A DNA stretch of 64,000 bases from Bradyrhizobium sp. 186 (GCF_023101685.1 NZ_CP082164.1:496001-560000); one strand, 5' to 3'; shown: positions 51,962 through 63,238, numbered from the stretch's first letter. Translations and numbers: made by a program. The notes: generated by a model from the letters alone, not told the origin.

Positions 51962-52660
51962 ATGACCTCGATTTCGGCGCTCTCCTCCCACCACCACGCA
52001 TCACCATTGCGGCGACTACAAGATGAACTGCAAGCGGAAGTCAGTTCAGGCGCGATCAATTCGTCCGATCAGTCGGCGCTGTCGTCCGCGCTCAGCGACA
52101 TCGACTCCGCCTTGCAATCAAGCAGTGCGAGCGATCAGCCCAGCGGTAGCAAATCTTCGCCTGACGCTTTCAAGTCGAAGATCGATGATCTTATCCAGCA
52201 GGAAGTTTCGGCCGGAAAGTTGACCGACCAGCAGGCCACCGAGCTGCAAGGTATTTTCAAGGCAGCGCTCTCCCATGGACCGGCTGGAGCAGGCGGACCG
52301 GGTGGACCGCCGCCATCCGACGGGCCTGCTGCCGCCACCGGCCCGGATAGTTCGTCAAGCGGCAATTCGGCGGTGGACCTGCTCCAACAATTCCTTGATT
52401 CGCTCAAAAGCCTGCTCACGGATTCGACCTCTTCCAGCGCGACGGGATCAAGCGACACCACGAATGCAAGCGGATCGTCTTCGACCAACGGCCCGGATAG
52501 TTCGTCAAGCGGCGATCCGGCGACGGACCTGCTTGAGCAATTTCTCCAGTCGCTGAAAAGCTCGCTCGCGGATTCGACCTACAGCGCGAAGGGATCAAGC
52601 GACCCGACGAATGCAAGCGACTCCTCGCTTTCCGGGGTCCTGATCAACGATCGGATCTGA
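51962..52660 (+). CDS. Ser-rich protein with internal tandem repeat
   Basis: 232 residues. The N-terminal third has two related helical segments (LQDELQAEVSSGAINSSDQ and IDDLIQQEVSAGKLTDQQ, ~residues 19-37 and 74-91), each followed by a second helix. A Gly/Pro linker (~106-126) leads to two ~50-residue repeats (127-176 and 177-225), each GPDSSSSG, then DLLxQFLxSLKS, then xADST/TDST and a Ser/Thr tail; the repeats are also similar as DNA (52340-52489, 52490-52636). No signal peptide or membrane span. Not recognised; the XDQQ-type segments resemble EF-hand-like helix pairs found in Bradyrhizobium hypothetical proteins. Possibly secreted by a leaderless route. Confidence 0.75.
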   Translation: MTSISALSSHHHASPLRRLQDELQAEVSSGAINSSDQSALSSALSDIDSALQSSSASDQPSGSKSSPDAFKSKIDDLIQQEVSAGKLTDQQATELQGIFKAALSHGPAGAGGPGGPPPSDGPAAATGPDSSSSGNSAVDLLQQFLDSLKSLLTDSTSSSATGSSDTTNASGSSSTNGPDSSSSGDPATDLLEQFLQSLKSSLADSTYSAKGSSDPTNASDSSLSGVLINDRI

Positions 52661-52717
52661 TATCGGCGGCGCATCAACCAAAAAAGCTTAAACGCGGCGG
52701 CGGTACGCCGGCGCGCT

Positions 52718-53206
52718 TTAGCGATGCTTGTGGCGGCGATGGCCGCCGCCGACATTGGCGAGCCGCATCAGCTGCGGGATCATCGCCATCATGTCGCCGC
52801 CGCCGGAACCACCCAGCATGCCCATGATGTCGCCGCCGCCCATGCCGCCCATGCCGGCCGGCACATAGCCGCCACCGCCCATCGGCGTGTAGCCGCCGTA
52901 ATTGGGCGCGCCGAAACCGCCGCCGAGATTGCCGCCGCCCATCATGCCGCCAAGCCCGCCGCCGCCATTCTCCATCATGCGGCTCATCATCGGGCCCATG
53001 GTCTGCATCATCATGCCGAAGCGGCGCTTGCCCATCTTTGCCTTCATCATCTCCAGCATCGGCGCCATCTGGGTCATCATGTCCTCGCCGCCGGCGCCTC
53101 CGCCGCCGCCGAAGCCCGCGAACTGCGCCTTGGCCGGCGTGCTCGTGACGGAAAATAGCAGCAGCACGGCTGCCGCCTGGCAGATCACCTTGTCCGCACC
53201 TCTCAT
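52718..53206 (-). CDS. Exported Gly/Met-rich protein
   Basis: 162 residues from the ATG at 53206. Signal peptide (VICQAAAVLLLFSVTSTPAKA, cut near AKA-Q) followed by Gly- and Met-rich repeats: MMTQMAPMLEMMKAKMGKR, RFGMMMQTMGPMM, and GGMMGGGNLGGG, with a His/Arg-rich end GGGHRRHKHR. About one residue in six is Met and a third are Gly. Periplasmic metal (Cu) binding is possible given Met/His clusters, but no known family is recognised. Confidence 0.7.
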   Translation of the reverse strand: MRGADKVICQAAAVLLLFSVTSTPAKAQFAGFGGGGGAGGEDMMTQMAPMLEMMKAKMGKRRFGMMMQTMGPMMSRMMENGGGGLGGMMGGGNLGGGFGAPNYGGYTPMGGGGYVPAGMGGMGGGDIMGMLGGSGGGDMMAMIPQLMRLANVGGGHRRHKHR

Positions 53207-53291
53207 GGCATGCTCCTCGCGTGCGTGGCCTCGCCGGGAGAGCGCAGCCAACCGGACGCACGCCGCCATGGTTACGGCGGAGGAGGGTGGG

Positions 53292-53317
53292 GCTCTGTGA
53301 GAAAAATCACAGAGCCG
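53292..53317. terminator. Bidirectional hairpin terminator
   Basis: Arms GGCTCTGTGA and TCACAGAGCC (ten perfect pairs) around GAAAAA. On the reverse strand the loop becomes T-rich. It lies downstream of the SRPBCC gene (reverse strand) together with the adjacent repeat. Confidence 0.55.
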
Positions 53318-53319
53318 CG

Positions 53320-53368
53320 AGCATGATCCGGAAAAGTGCGCAGCGGTTTTCCGAAAAGATCATGCTCA
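53320..53368. repeat. Dispersed palindromic repeat, GAGCATGATC family (copy 2)
   Basis: GAGCATGATCCGGAAAAGTG on the left and GATCATGCTC on the right, with GCAGCGGTTTTCCGAAAA inside. It is an inverted and shorter relative of 3874-3949. Confidence 0.75.
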
Positions 53369-53377
53369 AATAGAGGG

Positions 53378-53791
53378 TCACACCGCAGCGGGCGGAAACG
53401 CTCTGTGCATCGCGATCACGGCCTCCTTGGTCTGCCCTTGCACATAAGGCGCGAGCTCGTTCGGCAGCATGTCGATGATCCAGACAAGGCGGCACTTGCC
53501 TTTACCGTCGGCGATCACCTGCACCGATGCGCTGTAGTGCTTCAGCCGCTCGTTGCTGATCGCATAGACGAGGCGCTCCCGTGCATCGTTGCAATCAACC
53601 AGCACCTCGCGCGCCACCGAACCGTTGGCGAAAGTGACGATGCGCGCATCGCCGTCGAGCGTGCAGGCGGTGACGAAGCCCGGCACCAGTCGCTGATGTA
53701 GCGCGCCGAAATCGCGCACCGCATCCCAGACGTCATGCGCGGAGGCGTTGAGGGGAATGTCGTTGTGGATGGAGGCCATGTTCTCTCTCAT
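53378..53791 (-). CDS. SRPBCC-family (START-like) protein
   Basis: 137 residues; ATG at 53791 or, four codons later, at 53779. The helix-grip fold is visible: SAHDVWDAVRDFGALHQRLVPG, then REVLVDCNDARERLVYAISN and the terminal helix QGQTKEAVIAMHRAF. Related to polyketide cyclase/dehydrase-like lipid- or ligand-binding proteins. No catalytic residues can be assigned. A dispersed repeat lies between it and the VOC gene. Confidence 0.8.
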   Translation of the reverse strand: MRENMASIHNDIPLNASAHDVWDAVRDFGALHQRLVPGFVTACTLDGDARIVTFANGSVAREVLVDCNDARERLVYAISNERLKHYSASVQVIADGKGKCRLVWIIDMLPNELAPYVQGQTKEAVIAMHRAFPPAAV

Positions 53792-53799
53792 GAGATGGA

Positions 53800-53878
53800 G
53801 TCATTCCGGGGCGCGCGAAGCGCGAACCCGGAATCTCGAGATTCCGGGTCTGGTGCTGACGCACCATCCCGGAATGAC
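53800..53878. repeat. Dispersed repeat, GTCATTCCGG family (complete copy)
   Basis: GTCATTCCGGGGCGCGCGAA at the left and CACCATCCCGGAATGAC at the right, with the inner palindrome CCGGAATCTCGAGATTCCGG. It is the best intact model for the copy split by the IS elements at 10009/13991. Confidence 0.8.
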
Positions 53879-53907
53879 GGCGTATGTGGAGCGCGTTCTT
53901 CACGCGC

Positions 53908-54267
53908 TCACGTACAAACCGCCTCGACATTGTTCCCATCCGGATCGATCAAAAACGCCGCGTAGTAGGTCGGGCTGTAATCCTTGCGCGGGCCGGCGCC
54001 GCCATTGTCGCGGCCGCCGCTCTTCAGTCCTTCGCTGTGGAACGCCTTGACCGCGTCGTGATCGCCGGCGCGAAACGCGATGTGGGCGCCGTCGGCCTTC
54101 CGTCCCTGGTTCAGATGCAGCCAGAGCGCCGGTTCGCCCTTCGGCCCGAACCCGGCATAGCCGTCGCCGCTCGAGCACAGGACGTAGCCGAGCGGCGCCA
54201 GCACCGCGGTGTAGAAGCGCGTGGCGGCGTCGAGGTCGCCCACACGCAGTCCGATGTGGTCGTACAT
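53908..54267 (-). CDS. VOC-family (glyoxalase/dioxygenase-fold) protein
   Basis: 119 residues from the ATG at 54267 with GGAG upstream; an ATG four codons earlier is possible. Two beta-alpha-beta-beta-beta modules: MYDHIGLRVGDLDAATRFYTAVLAPLG and HIAFRAGDHDAVKAFHSEGL, ending AAFLIDPDGNNVEAVC. Metal ligands of the fold (His4, Glu at the end) are present. Function unresolved; such proteins serve in lyase, thiol-transfer resistance or dioxygenase roles. The downstream AraC gene faces the same direction and starts further upstream. Confidence 0.8.
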   Translation of the reverse strand: MYDHIGLRVGDLDAATRFYTAVLAPLGYVLCSSGDGYAGFGPKGEPALWLHLNQGRKADGAHIAFRAGDHDAVKAFHSEGLKSGGRDNGGAGPRKDYSPTYYAAFLIDPDGNNVEAVCT

Positions 54268-54323
54268 GGTCGTCTCCATTTTCAAAGCGCGCCGCAAGTG
54301 GCGCACGCCGGAGACGAAATTAG

Positions 54324-55163
54324 TCAGTTGAGGGCGAGCTGCTCTTGGAGAATCTTGCGCTCTCCCCGCGAGGCTTGGCGGAACTTCGTCGGCGACACGC
54401 CGGCGGCGCGGTGGAAGGTGCGGACGAAGTTGGAGAGATCTCCGAAGCCGACGTCATAGGCGATGTCGGTGACCGCGATGTCATCATCTGTCAGCAGGCG
54501 CGCCGCGTGCCGCAGCCGCGAACGCACCAGATATTGATGCGGGGTGACGCCGAGCACGGCCGAAAATAGCCGCAGGAAATGGAACGGGCTGAGGCCCGCC
54601 TGCCGCGCGGCCTGCTCGAGGTCGACCTCGGATTGCGAATTCTCGTCGATCCAAAGTGCTGCTTCCACCGCGCGGCGGCGGTCGCGCGCCGAAGGCCGCG
54701 TCTGCTTGCGCGGTTTGCCGGACACGACATCGAGGAAGCGACCCGCAAAAATCTGGCCGACCTCGTCGAGGGCGATGTCGCTGTTGCCATCTGCTGCCGC
54801 TTGCGCCAGCTCACCCAACACCATCAGCTCCGGCAATGGCGGCGTCGCGCCGACCCGCCAAACATCGCCGCGCCCGCCGAGGGCCTCGACGAGATCCTCG
54901 CTGAAGAAGAAGCACAGGCAGACATCACCGCTGACATGCTCATGCGTGCAGGTGTATTCGTCGCCGGGGGCGCCGACCAGCACCGAGCCCGCCACCAGCT
55001 CGAAGAAGCCGGCACGGCAATGGCAGCCAAAACTGCCGGCGCGGACATAGGCGATCGAATGACCGGTGCGGCACTCCGCAAATGGCTGGTCGCCTGGTCC
55101 CGCATCGCAGCGAAACTCGGAGACCGTCATCGACTGTGTCGTCAGCAGCGTGGTCGCATCCAT
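54324..55163 (-). CDS. AraC-family transcriptional regulator
   Basis: 279 residues. The N-terminal cupin-like sensor (about 10-110) is Cys-rich ([34 protein letters not shown]), and the C-terminal double helix-turn-helix (about 170-270) has [24 protein letters not shown] and [28 protein letters not shown]. It begins nine bases after the ogt stop, so it is likely co-transcribed with ogt and possibly the VOC gene. The cysteines hint at a metal or electrophile sensor. Confidence 0.88.
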   Translation of the reverse strand: MDATTLLTTQSMTVSEFRCDAGPGDQPFAECRTGHSIAYVRAGSFGCHCRAGFFELVAGSVLVGAPGDEYTCTHEHVSGDVCLCFFFSEDLVEALGGRGDVWRVGATPPLPELMVLGELAQAAADGNSDIALDEVGQIFAGRFLDVVSGKPRKQTRPSARDRRRAVEAALWIDENSQSEVDLEQAARQAGLSPFHFLRLFSAVLGVTPHQYLVRSRLRHAARLLTDDDIAVTDIAYDVGFGDLSNFVRTFHRAAGVSPTKFRQASRGERKILQEQLALN

Positions 55164-55172
55164 CGCGCCTAT

Positions 55173-55757
55173 CTAGGTGCCGGGCCGCGGCGGGGCAACG
55201 GGCAGCAGCACCTCGAACAGCGTGTTGCTAGCGACCGGATGGGCGCCCTCCAGCGCCAGCAGCCGCCGCTTCGAGATCTCCCCGCCGTAAGGCGAGAGCC
55301 GGTCGGCGTAGTTGCCGGCCTCCAGCACCCGGTGGCAGGGCACGATGAGCATGTAGGGATTTTTCGCGATCGCCTGCGCCACCGAATGCGCGGCGCCGGA
55401 GGCCCCTAACGCCTTGGCGACCTCATGATAGGTGCGCGTTTCCCCGCGCGGGATGGTGCAGGCGGTTTCGTAGACGCGCCGGTGGAAGCCGGGCACGCCG
55501 CCGGCGTCCAGGCTGACCTCGGAAAAATCAGGATCATTGCCTTGCAGCAGTACCGCGATGCCCTCGATCGCAAGCTCGGCGTTCTCGGACGGCCGCTGCT
55601 CGCGCGCCTCGGGATGGACCTGAAAGATCCGGCGCCGGGTGTCGAGCTCCCGCGCCTCCGGCAATTGCACGGCCACCACGCCTGAATTGCTCCAGACGAT
55701 GCCGCAGCGCCCTATCGCCGTGTCGAATATCGCGTAAGCACGCCCTACCATGCACAC
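55173..55757 (-). CDS. ogt: Methylated-DNA-protein cysteine methyltransferase
   Basis: 194 residues; ATG at 55757 (an ATG two codons later is possible). The C-terminal domain has the acceptor IVPCHRV with Cys141 and the downstream Asn/Tyr pocket (YADRLSPYGGEISKRRLL); the helix RGETRTYHEVAKALG precedes it. Ogt removes O6-alkyl groups from guanine by irreversible self-alkylation. It lies directly upstream of an AraC regulator, a layout recalling a split Ada protein, though the regulator's own N-terminal domain is not of Ada type. Confidence 0.92.
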   Translation of the reverse strand: MCMVGRAYAIFDTAIGRCGIVWSNSGVVAVQLPEARELDTRRRIFQVHPEAREQRPSENAELAIEGIAVLLQGNDPDFSEVSLDAGGVPGFHRRVYETACTIPRGETRTYHEVAKALGASGAAHSVAQAIAKNPYMLIVPCHRVLEAGNYADRLSPYGGEISKRRLLALEGAHPVASNTLFEVLLPVAPPRPGT

Positions 55758-55926
55758 GCCCCACTCAGTGCACGTCTCTCCCCAGACACGAGATCATAAC
55801 ACCGCCACAATCCGGCGCACCCGGAATCTTGCCAAGTCGTTAAGAAGCGTCAAGCCGGGCGCGCCAAAGCGCTTGGCGCGAGGCGCCGTCTCGGCTAATC
55901 AGGTCGGGCGCTGGCCACTGCGCGAC

Positions 55927-56000
55927 GCGGGCGTAGTTCAATGGCAGAACGGCAGCTTCCCAAGCTGCATACGAGGGTTCGATTCCCTTCGCCCGCTCCA
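55927..56000 (+). tRNA. tRNA-Gly (anticodon CCC), CCA encoded
   Basis: Complete cloverleaf: acceptor GCGGGCG (55927-55933) pairs with CGCCCGC (55990-55996), D arm around GTTCAATGGCAGAAC, anticodon stem GCAGC/GCTGC with loop TTCCCAA giving anticodon CCC, T arm GAGGGTTCGATTCCCTT-type. The CCA end (55998-56000) is encoded. Reads the GGG codon. Confidence 0.93.
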
Positions 56001-56059
56001 TCCTGCTTCGCGCCCAGGCGCTTCGCAGGACTTCGATATTTCGGCACCGCGAAGCAGGA
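56001..56059. repeat. Inverted repeat after tRNA-Gly
   Basis: TCCTGCTTCGCG immediately after the tRNA CCA is mirrored exactly by CGCGAAGCAGGA at 56048-56059. The 12-bp stem, though without a T run, may help end or process the tRNA transcript. A further GCCCTTC/GAAGGGC pair follows. Confidence 0.6.
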
Positions 56060-56220
56060 TGCCCTTCGAAGCTTTAGCGGAGAAGGGCAACCGATGTTCT
56101 CCGTCGCGCGCCACGCAAAGATTCTAATATATTGGCCTCTCGATCCCGGCGCTCGCCGTGCTCCGCGCTAAGCTTGCTCATGCCTTGGCGAATGCGGTTT
56201 GGACGCCTGCTAGTATTCGG

Positions 56221-56811
56221 ATGAAGGCCATGGACCAGCAAAAACTCGACCGCGCGATCGGCCGCCGCTTGAAGACGTTGAGGACGCAGGCCGGCATGAC
56301 GCTGAACGAACTCGCCGCGCGTTCCGGCGTCAGCCGGGCCATGATCGGGCGGGTGGAGCGGGCGCAGAGCAGTGCGACCGCCGCGCTGCTCGGCAAGCTT
56401 TGCGCGGCGCTCGACGTATCGCTCAGCGACGTGGTGGCGCTCGCCGAAAAACCGCCGGAGCGGCTGGTGCGGCTTGCCGACCAGCCACACTGGCGCGATC
56501 CCGACAGTGGCTATCGCCGGCGCCACGCCTCGCCGACGGATGCGGCGAGCGGCATCGAGGTCATCGTCGTCGACCTGCCGGCGGGCGCGCGGGTGCCCTA
56601 CAGTCCCTGGGGCCGCAACGCCTTCACCCAGCAGCTTCTGATGCTGGAGGGCGCGATCGCCGTGCACATCGACGCCAAGGCGGTTCGCCTGCGCGAGGGC
56701 GACTGTCTGGATTTCGACGTGATGCGCGCGGTGACCTTCGAGAACGAAACCAGGCAGGACGCACGCTACGTCATCATCACGCGCCGCGGCGCCTCTTACG
56801 GGAAAATGTGA
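56221..56811 (+). CDS. XRE-family regulator with C-terminal cupin domain
   Basis: 196 residues from the ATG at 56221 (ATG at 56230 is also possible). An N-terminal XRE helix-turn-helix (about residues 12-65: TLNELAARSGVSRAMIGRVERAQSS) is followed by a cupin sensor domain (~105-190) with VVDLPAGARVPYSPWG and EGAIAVHIDAKAVRLREGDCLDF. Typical single-gene regulators of small metabolic or detoxification operons; here the only close target is the GNAT gene ten bases downstream. Confidence 0.88.
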   Translation: MKAMDQQKLDRAIGRRLKTLRTQAGMTLNELAARSGVSRAMIGRVERAQSSATAALLGKLCAALDVSLSDVVALAEKPPERLVRLADQPHWRDPDSGYRRRHASPTDAASGIEVIVVDLPAGARVPYSPWGRNAFTQQLLMLEGAIAVHIDAKAVRLREGDCLDFDVMRAVTFENETRQDARYVIITRRGASYGKM

Positions 56812-56821
56812 GGCCCCGACG

Positions 56822-57283
56822 ATGCAGATCCGCAATGGCGACACCACCGATCCGCGCGTGATCGCGCTGTTCGACCATCACGTCACGGCGGCGCGGGCGC
56901 AGACCGCGCCGGGCAGCGACCATGCGCTCGACCTCGCCGGGCTCCGCGCGCCCGATGTCGCGTTCTGGACCGGCTGGGATGGCGACACGCTGGTCGCCAC
57001 CGGCGCGCTGAAGACGATTTCGCCCGATTATGGCGAGGTGAAGTCGATGCACACGCTGCAAACCACGCGGCGCCGCGGTTTTGGCGGCCGGATGCTCAGC
57101 CACATCATCACCGAGGCCCGCGCGCGCGGCATGACGCGGCTCAGCCTCGAAACCGGCTCATGGGACTATTTCAAGCCCGCGCACGCGCTCTACCAGGCGC
57201 ACGGTTTTGTCTGCTGCGGTCCGTTCGAGGGCTATGTCGCGGATCCCAACAGTCTGTTTTTGACGCTCGACCTCGGCAGCTAA
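56822..57283 (+). CDS. GNAT-family N-acetyltransferase
   Basis: 153 residues. Acetyl-CoA-binding motif RRRGFGGRMLSHIITEAR (about 80-97, with the R/Q-x2-G-x-G/A core), then LSLETGSWDYFKPAHALYQAHGFV. It is ten bases after the XRE-cupin gene and very likely in its operon. Substrate unknown; small GNATs of this sort often acetylate amines or antibiotics. Confidence 0.88.
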   Translation: MQIRNGDTTDPRVIALFDHHVTAARAQTAPGSDHALDLAGLRAPDVAFWTGWDGDTLVATGALKTISPDYGEVKSMHTLQTTRRRGFGGRMLSHIITEARARGMTRLSLETGSWDYFKPAHALYQAHGFVCCGPFEGYVADPNSLFLTLDLGS

Positions 57284-57328
57284 GGGCGGGTGGCGGATCG
57301 CACAACTGGAACTCGAATGCCGGAGCTT

Positions 57329-57357
57329 GTACCTCAAAATGAGTTGCGTACCTCAAA
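57329..57357 (+). promoter_or_regulatory. Direct repeat GTACCTCAAA before the LacI-family gene
   Basis: GTACCTCAAA occurs at 57329-57338 and 57348-57357, nineteen bases apart (about two helical turns), ~25 bp before the start codon. Possible autoregulatory operator; no proof. Confidence 0.4.
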
Positions 57358-57379
57358 TCACCTCTGCTAGCCTTCAGGC

Positions 57380-58435
57380 ATGGCCGAGGAAACGACCGCG
57401 CCGCTGACGCTGAAGGACATCGCCCGCCAGGCTGGCGTCAGCCTCGCGACGGTCGACCGCGTGCTGCACAACCGCCCGGGCGTGCGGCCGGACACGGTTC
57501 GCCGCGTCAAGGAGGCGATCGCGCGCAATTCCTTCCAGCCGCATGTGGCCGCCGCCGAGCTCGCCCGCGGCCGCGTCCGCCGCTTTGCCTTCGTGATGCC
57601 GTCGGGGCCGAACCCGTTCATGCAGCAGATCCAGTCCTATCTCGGCGAGATGTCGGCCTGGCTCTCCGCGCGCCGCCTCGCGGTCGAGACGGTCGCGACC
57701 GACGTGTTCGATCCGTCCGTGCTTGCGGCCTCGCTTGAGGCGCTGACGGGCGATTACGACGGTGTTGCCGTCGTGGCGCTGGACCATCCGGGCGTCCGCG
57801 CTGCGATCAACGATCTCGTCGATGCCGGCACCAAGGTGGTGACGCTGGTCTCGGACGTGCCGTCGTCGCGCCGCCACCACTATGTCGGCATCGACAACAT
57901 CGCCGCCGGCCGCACCGCAGGCGCGCTGGTCGGGCGGCTGGCCGGCCAACGGTCCGGCAAGGTCGCGATCGTCGCGGGCTCGCAGGGCCTGCGCGACCAT
58001 GCCGAACGCATCTTCGGCTTCACCCAGGTGATGGCGTCGGAGTTTCCGGGGCTCAGCGTGCTGCCGGTGCTGGAAGGGCGCGACGAGGACGATCGTTCGG
58101 AACAGGTTTTGACTCGGATGTTCGGCAGGCATGCTGACATTGTCGGCCTTTATAACGTCGGCGCCGGCACGCAGGGTGTGGCCAAGGCGTTGAGCGATCA
58201 GGCGTTGAGCGATGCCGGCCGCGACAGGCAGGTGGTGTTCGTCGGGCACGACGTCACGGCGTTGACGCGACGGCTGTTGTTGCAGGGCGTGATGGATGCG
58301 GCGATCTCGCAGAACCCGGGACATGAGGCGCGCGCCGCCGTGCGCGTGCTGCTCGCGCTCGCCCGTGGCGAGCCGATCTTGAGTGAACAGGAGAAGATCA
58401 GGATCGACATCGTGATGAGAGACAATCTGCCGTAG
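57380..58435 (+). CDS. LacI-family regulator of the pentose operon
   Basis: 351 residues. LacI helix-turn-helix in residues ~10-55 (LTLKDIARQAGVSLATVDRVL with the hinge HVAAAELARGR) and a sugar-binding periplasmic-fold domain (about 65-340) with FVMPSGPNPFMQQIQ, YDGVAVVALDHPGV, and ISQNPGHEARAAVRVLL. Same strand as xylB, 81 bp ahead, so it likely regulates the xylulokinase/isomerase/importer operon, with a pentose or its phosphate as effector (inference). Confidence 0.9.
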   Translation: MAEETTAPLTLKDIARQAGVSLATVDRVLHNRPGVRPDTVRRVKEAIARNSFQPHVAAAELARGRVRRFAFVMPSGPNPFMQQIQSYLGEMSAWLSARRLAVETVATDVFDPSVLAASLEALTGDYDGVAVVALDHPGVRAAINDLVDAGTKVVTLVSDVPSSRRHHYVGIDNIAAGRTAGALVGRLAGQRSGKVAIVAGSQGLRDHAERIFGFTQVMASEFPGLSVLPVLEGRDEDDRSEQVLTRMFGRHADIVGLYNVGAGTQGVAKALSDQALSDAGRDRQVVFVGHDVTALTRRLLLQGVMDAAISQNPGHEARAAVRVLLALARGEPILSEQEKIRIDIVMRDNLP

Positions 58436-58516
58436 CGGCAGGACGAACTTAAAAAACGGCCCATTGCGGGAAGGCGACGCAGTTCGCGCCGCAACGAGGC
58501 CGGAAGGGAGGACGGC

Positions 58517-59971
<1,455 letters not shown>

Positions 59972-61294
59972 GTGAACGCGTCAGCCAAATTCTTCGATGC
60001 AAGCGCACCCATCGCCTTTGGCGGCAAGGATGCCAAGAGCCCGCTCGCCTTCCGCTGGTACGACAAGGATCGTATCGTGCATGGCCGGCGGCTCGAGGAT
60101 CATTTGCGCTTCGCCGTCTGCTACTGGCATTCGTTGTGCTGGCCCGGCGGCGACCCCTTCGGTGGCGAGACATTCTTGAGGCCCTGGCACCATGGCCCCG
60201 ATCCGATGGCGCTGGCGCGGGCCAAGGCCGATGTCGCCTTCGAGCTGTTCCGCCTGCTCGATGTGCCCTTCTTCACCTTCCACGATGTCGATGCGGCGCC
60301 GGAAGGCAACTCGCTCGCGGAATCCGTCGCCAACCTGAATGCCATCGCCGATCTGTTCGAACGGAAGATGGCCTCGAGCAAAGTGCGCCTGCTCTGGGGC
60401 ACAGCCAACCTGTTCACGCACCGCCGTTACATGGCAGGCGCCGCGACCAATCCAGACCCCGAGATATTTACCTATGCTGCAGGCCAGGTCCGCGCCGCGC
60501 TCGACGTGACGCACCGGCTCGGCGGCCAGAACTATGTGCTCTGGGGCGGGCGCGAGGGCTATGAGACCCTGCTCAATACCGATCTCAAGCGCGAGCTCGA
60601 CCAGCTCGGCCGCTTCGTCGCGCTCGTCGTCGAGCACAAGCACAAGATCGGCTTCAACGGCCCGATCCTGATCGAGCCCAAGCCGAAGGAGCCGACCAAG
60701 CATCAATACGATTTCGACGTCGCCACCTGTTACGGCTTCCTCCAACGCTACGACCTCCTGAGAGACGTCAAGCTCAACATCGAGCAGAACCACGCCATCC
60801 TTGCCGGCCACTCCTTTCATCACGAAGTCGCGCTCGCCGAGGCCCTCGGTATCTTCGGCTCGCTCGACATCAATCGCGGCGATGATCTGCTCGGCTGGGA
60901 TACCGACCAGTTCGCGATGAACGTACCCGAGCTCGCGCTGGTATTCCACGAGCTCCTGAACCGTGGCGGCTTCACGTCAGGCGGGCTCAATTTCGACGCC
61001 AAGATCCGGCGCCAGTCGATTGATCCCGACGACCTGATCCACGCCCATGTCGGCTCGATGGATGCCTGCGCGCGGGCGTTCCTCGCCGCCGCCGACATGT
61101 TGGATGCCGGCGTCCTCACCGCGCCGCTCGCAGAGCGCTATGGTGGTTGGGCCGGCAGCGAGGGACGCGCCATTCTCGGCGGACAACGTTCGCTCGCCGA
61201 TCTCGCCGACCGCGCGCTCGGTCCCGGCTTCGATCCGCAGCCGCGCTCGGGGCGGCAGGAATATCTGGAATCCCTGGTCAACCGCTATGTCTGA
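59972..61294 (+). CDS. xylA: Xylose isomerase XylA
   Basis: 440 residues, GTG start at 59972 right after the xylB stop. TIM-barrel enzyme with [13 protein letters not shown] (catalytic His), [16 protein letters not shown], the metal-binding [31 protein letters not shown] and [14 protein letters not shown]. Converts D-xylose to D-xylulose with Mg2+/Mn2+. A typical long (group II) XylA. Confidence 0.95.
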   Translation: MNASAKFFDASAPIAFGGKDAKSPLAFRWYDKDRIVHGRRLEDHLRFAVCYWHSLCWPGGDPFGGETFLRPWHHGPDPMALARAKADVAFELFRLLDVPFFTFHDVDAAPEGNSLAESVANLNAIADLFERKMASSKVRLLWGTANLFTHRRYMAGAATNPDPEIFTYAAGQVRAALDVTHRLGGQNYVLWGGREGYETLLNTDLKRELDQLGRFVALVVEHKHKIGFNGPILIEPKPKEPTKHQYDFDVATCYGFLQRYDLLRDVKLNIEQNHAILAGHSFHHEVALAEALGIFGSLDINRGDDLLGWDTDQFAMNVPELALVFHELLNRGGFTSGGLNFDAKIRRQSIDPDDLIHAHVGSMDACARAFLAAADMLDAGVLTAPLAERYGGWAGSEGRAILGGQRSLADLADRALGPGFDPQPRSGRQEYLESLVNRYV

Positions 61295-61306
61295 GGAAGG
61301 CCGCTG

Positions 61307-62064
<758 letters not shown>

Positions 62065-62065
<1 letters not shown>

Positions 62066-63147
62066 TGGCCATGCCCCTGGAAAATCCGATCACCTTCTCC
62101 AACATCGGTCGTATCAGATGGTGGCAGCGCGGCATCTTCGCGTCGCAGACCGGATACGTGCTGCTGGCGCTGATGGTGCTACTGGTGGTGATGCATTTCG
62201 CCAGCCCCTATTTCTTCACCGAAGGCAACATGCAGAACGTGGCGAAGAACTTTTCCTTCATCGCCATCGCGACCCTCGGCGTCACCTTCGTCATCGTCAC
62301 CGGCGGCATCGATCTGTCGGTCGGCTCGATGATGTGCTTCTCCGCCATGATCACCTCAATGGTCATGACCGAGCTGTCGACACCCGGCATGCCCGGCGCC
62401 GCCCTGTTCGTGCACATGGCCGCCGACGGCAAGACCGTGCTGGCCAACGTGCCGGGCCTGATCCTGCTGGTCTCGGTGCTCGCCGGACTTGGCGTCGCGC
62501 TGATCGGTGGACTCGTCAACGGCTTCTGCATCGCGGTGCTGGGCCTGTCGCCCTTCGTCACCACGCTCGGCATGCTCTCGATCGTGCGCGGGCTCGGCTA
62601 CGTCGTCTCCAATGGCCGCGGCAGTTTCCCGGGCGGCCCGGACGCCGATTATTTCTATGCGCTCACCTCCGGCGACGTGCTCGGCGTACCCGTGCCCTTC
62701 ATCTATCTCGTGATCCTCGCGCTGATGATGGCCGTCGTCCTGCACCACACCTCCTTCGGCCGCCACGTCTTCGCGCTCGGCGGCAACGAAAAGGCGGCCG
62801 AGTTGACCGGCATCCCGGTGGTGCGGGTGAAGATCGAGGTCTACGTGATCTGTGCGCTTGCCGCGGGGCTCCAGGGCATCATCATTTCCGGCTGGCTGGG
62901 GTCGGCACCGGCCAACATGGCGACGTCCTACGAGCTCAACGTCATCGCGGCGGCCGTCATCGGCGGCGCCAATCTTGCGGGCGGCGTCGGCGGTCCGCTC
63001 GGCGCCATCGTCGGCTGCGTGCTGCTCGAGGTAATTCGCAACGGCCTCGTTCTCGCGCAGGTCAGCTCCTACTGGCAGCAGACGTTGGTGGGCGTGATCA
63101 TCATCCTGGCCGTACTGGTCGACCGCATCCGCTCGCGGATGATCTGA
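62065..63147 (+). CDS. CUT2-type sugar ABC transporter permease
   Basis: 360 residues from the ATG at 62065, with AAGGAGG seven bases upstream; a GTG at 62062 is possible. Ten hydrophobic spans typical of the RbsC/FrcC family. Landmarks are FIAIATLGVTFVIVTGGIDLSVGSMM (first) and NVIAAAVIGGANLAGGVGGPLGAIVG (last third). Translationally coupled to the ATPase gene. Confidence 0.92.
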
Positions 63148-63238
63148 GGTGACGTCTTTCGGGAGGGCAACCAAGATATCGTCTATCCGTCTCCCGGACG
63201 ATTTTTAGAGGATAGGCATAAGATGTGTGGAGGAGACA

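Noticed and set aside
51962..52660. CRISPR-like or satellite interpretation of the repeated DNA in the Ser-rich gene
   Set aside because: Only two long units in frame with a protein; no spacers and no cas genes in the window.
55927..56059. tRNA-Gly as an integration site of a genomic island
   Set aside because: No integrase and no duplicated tRNA 3' end seen; the flanking inverted repeat better fits transcript ending.
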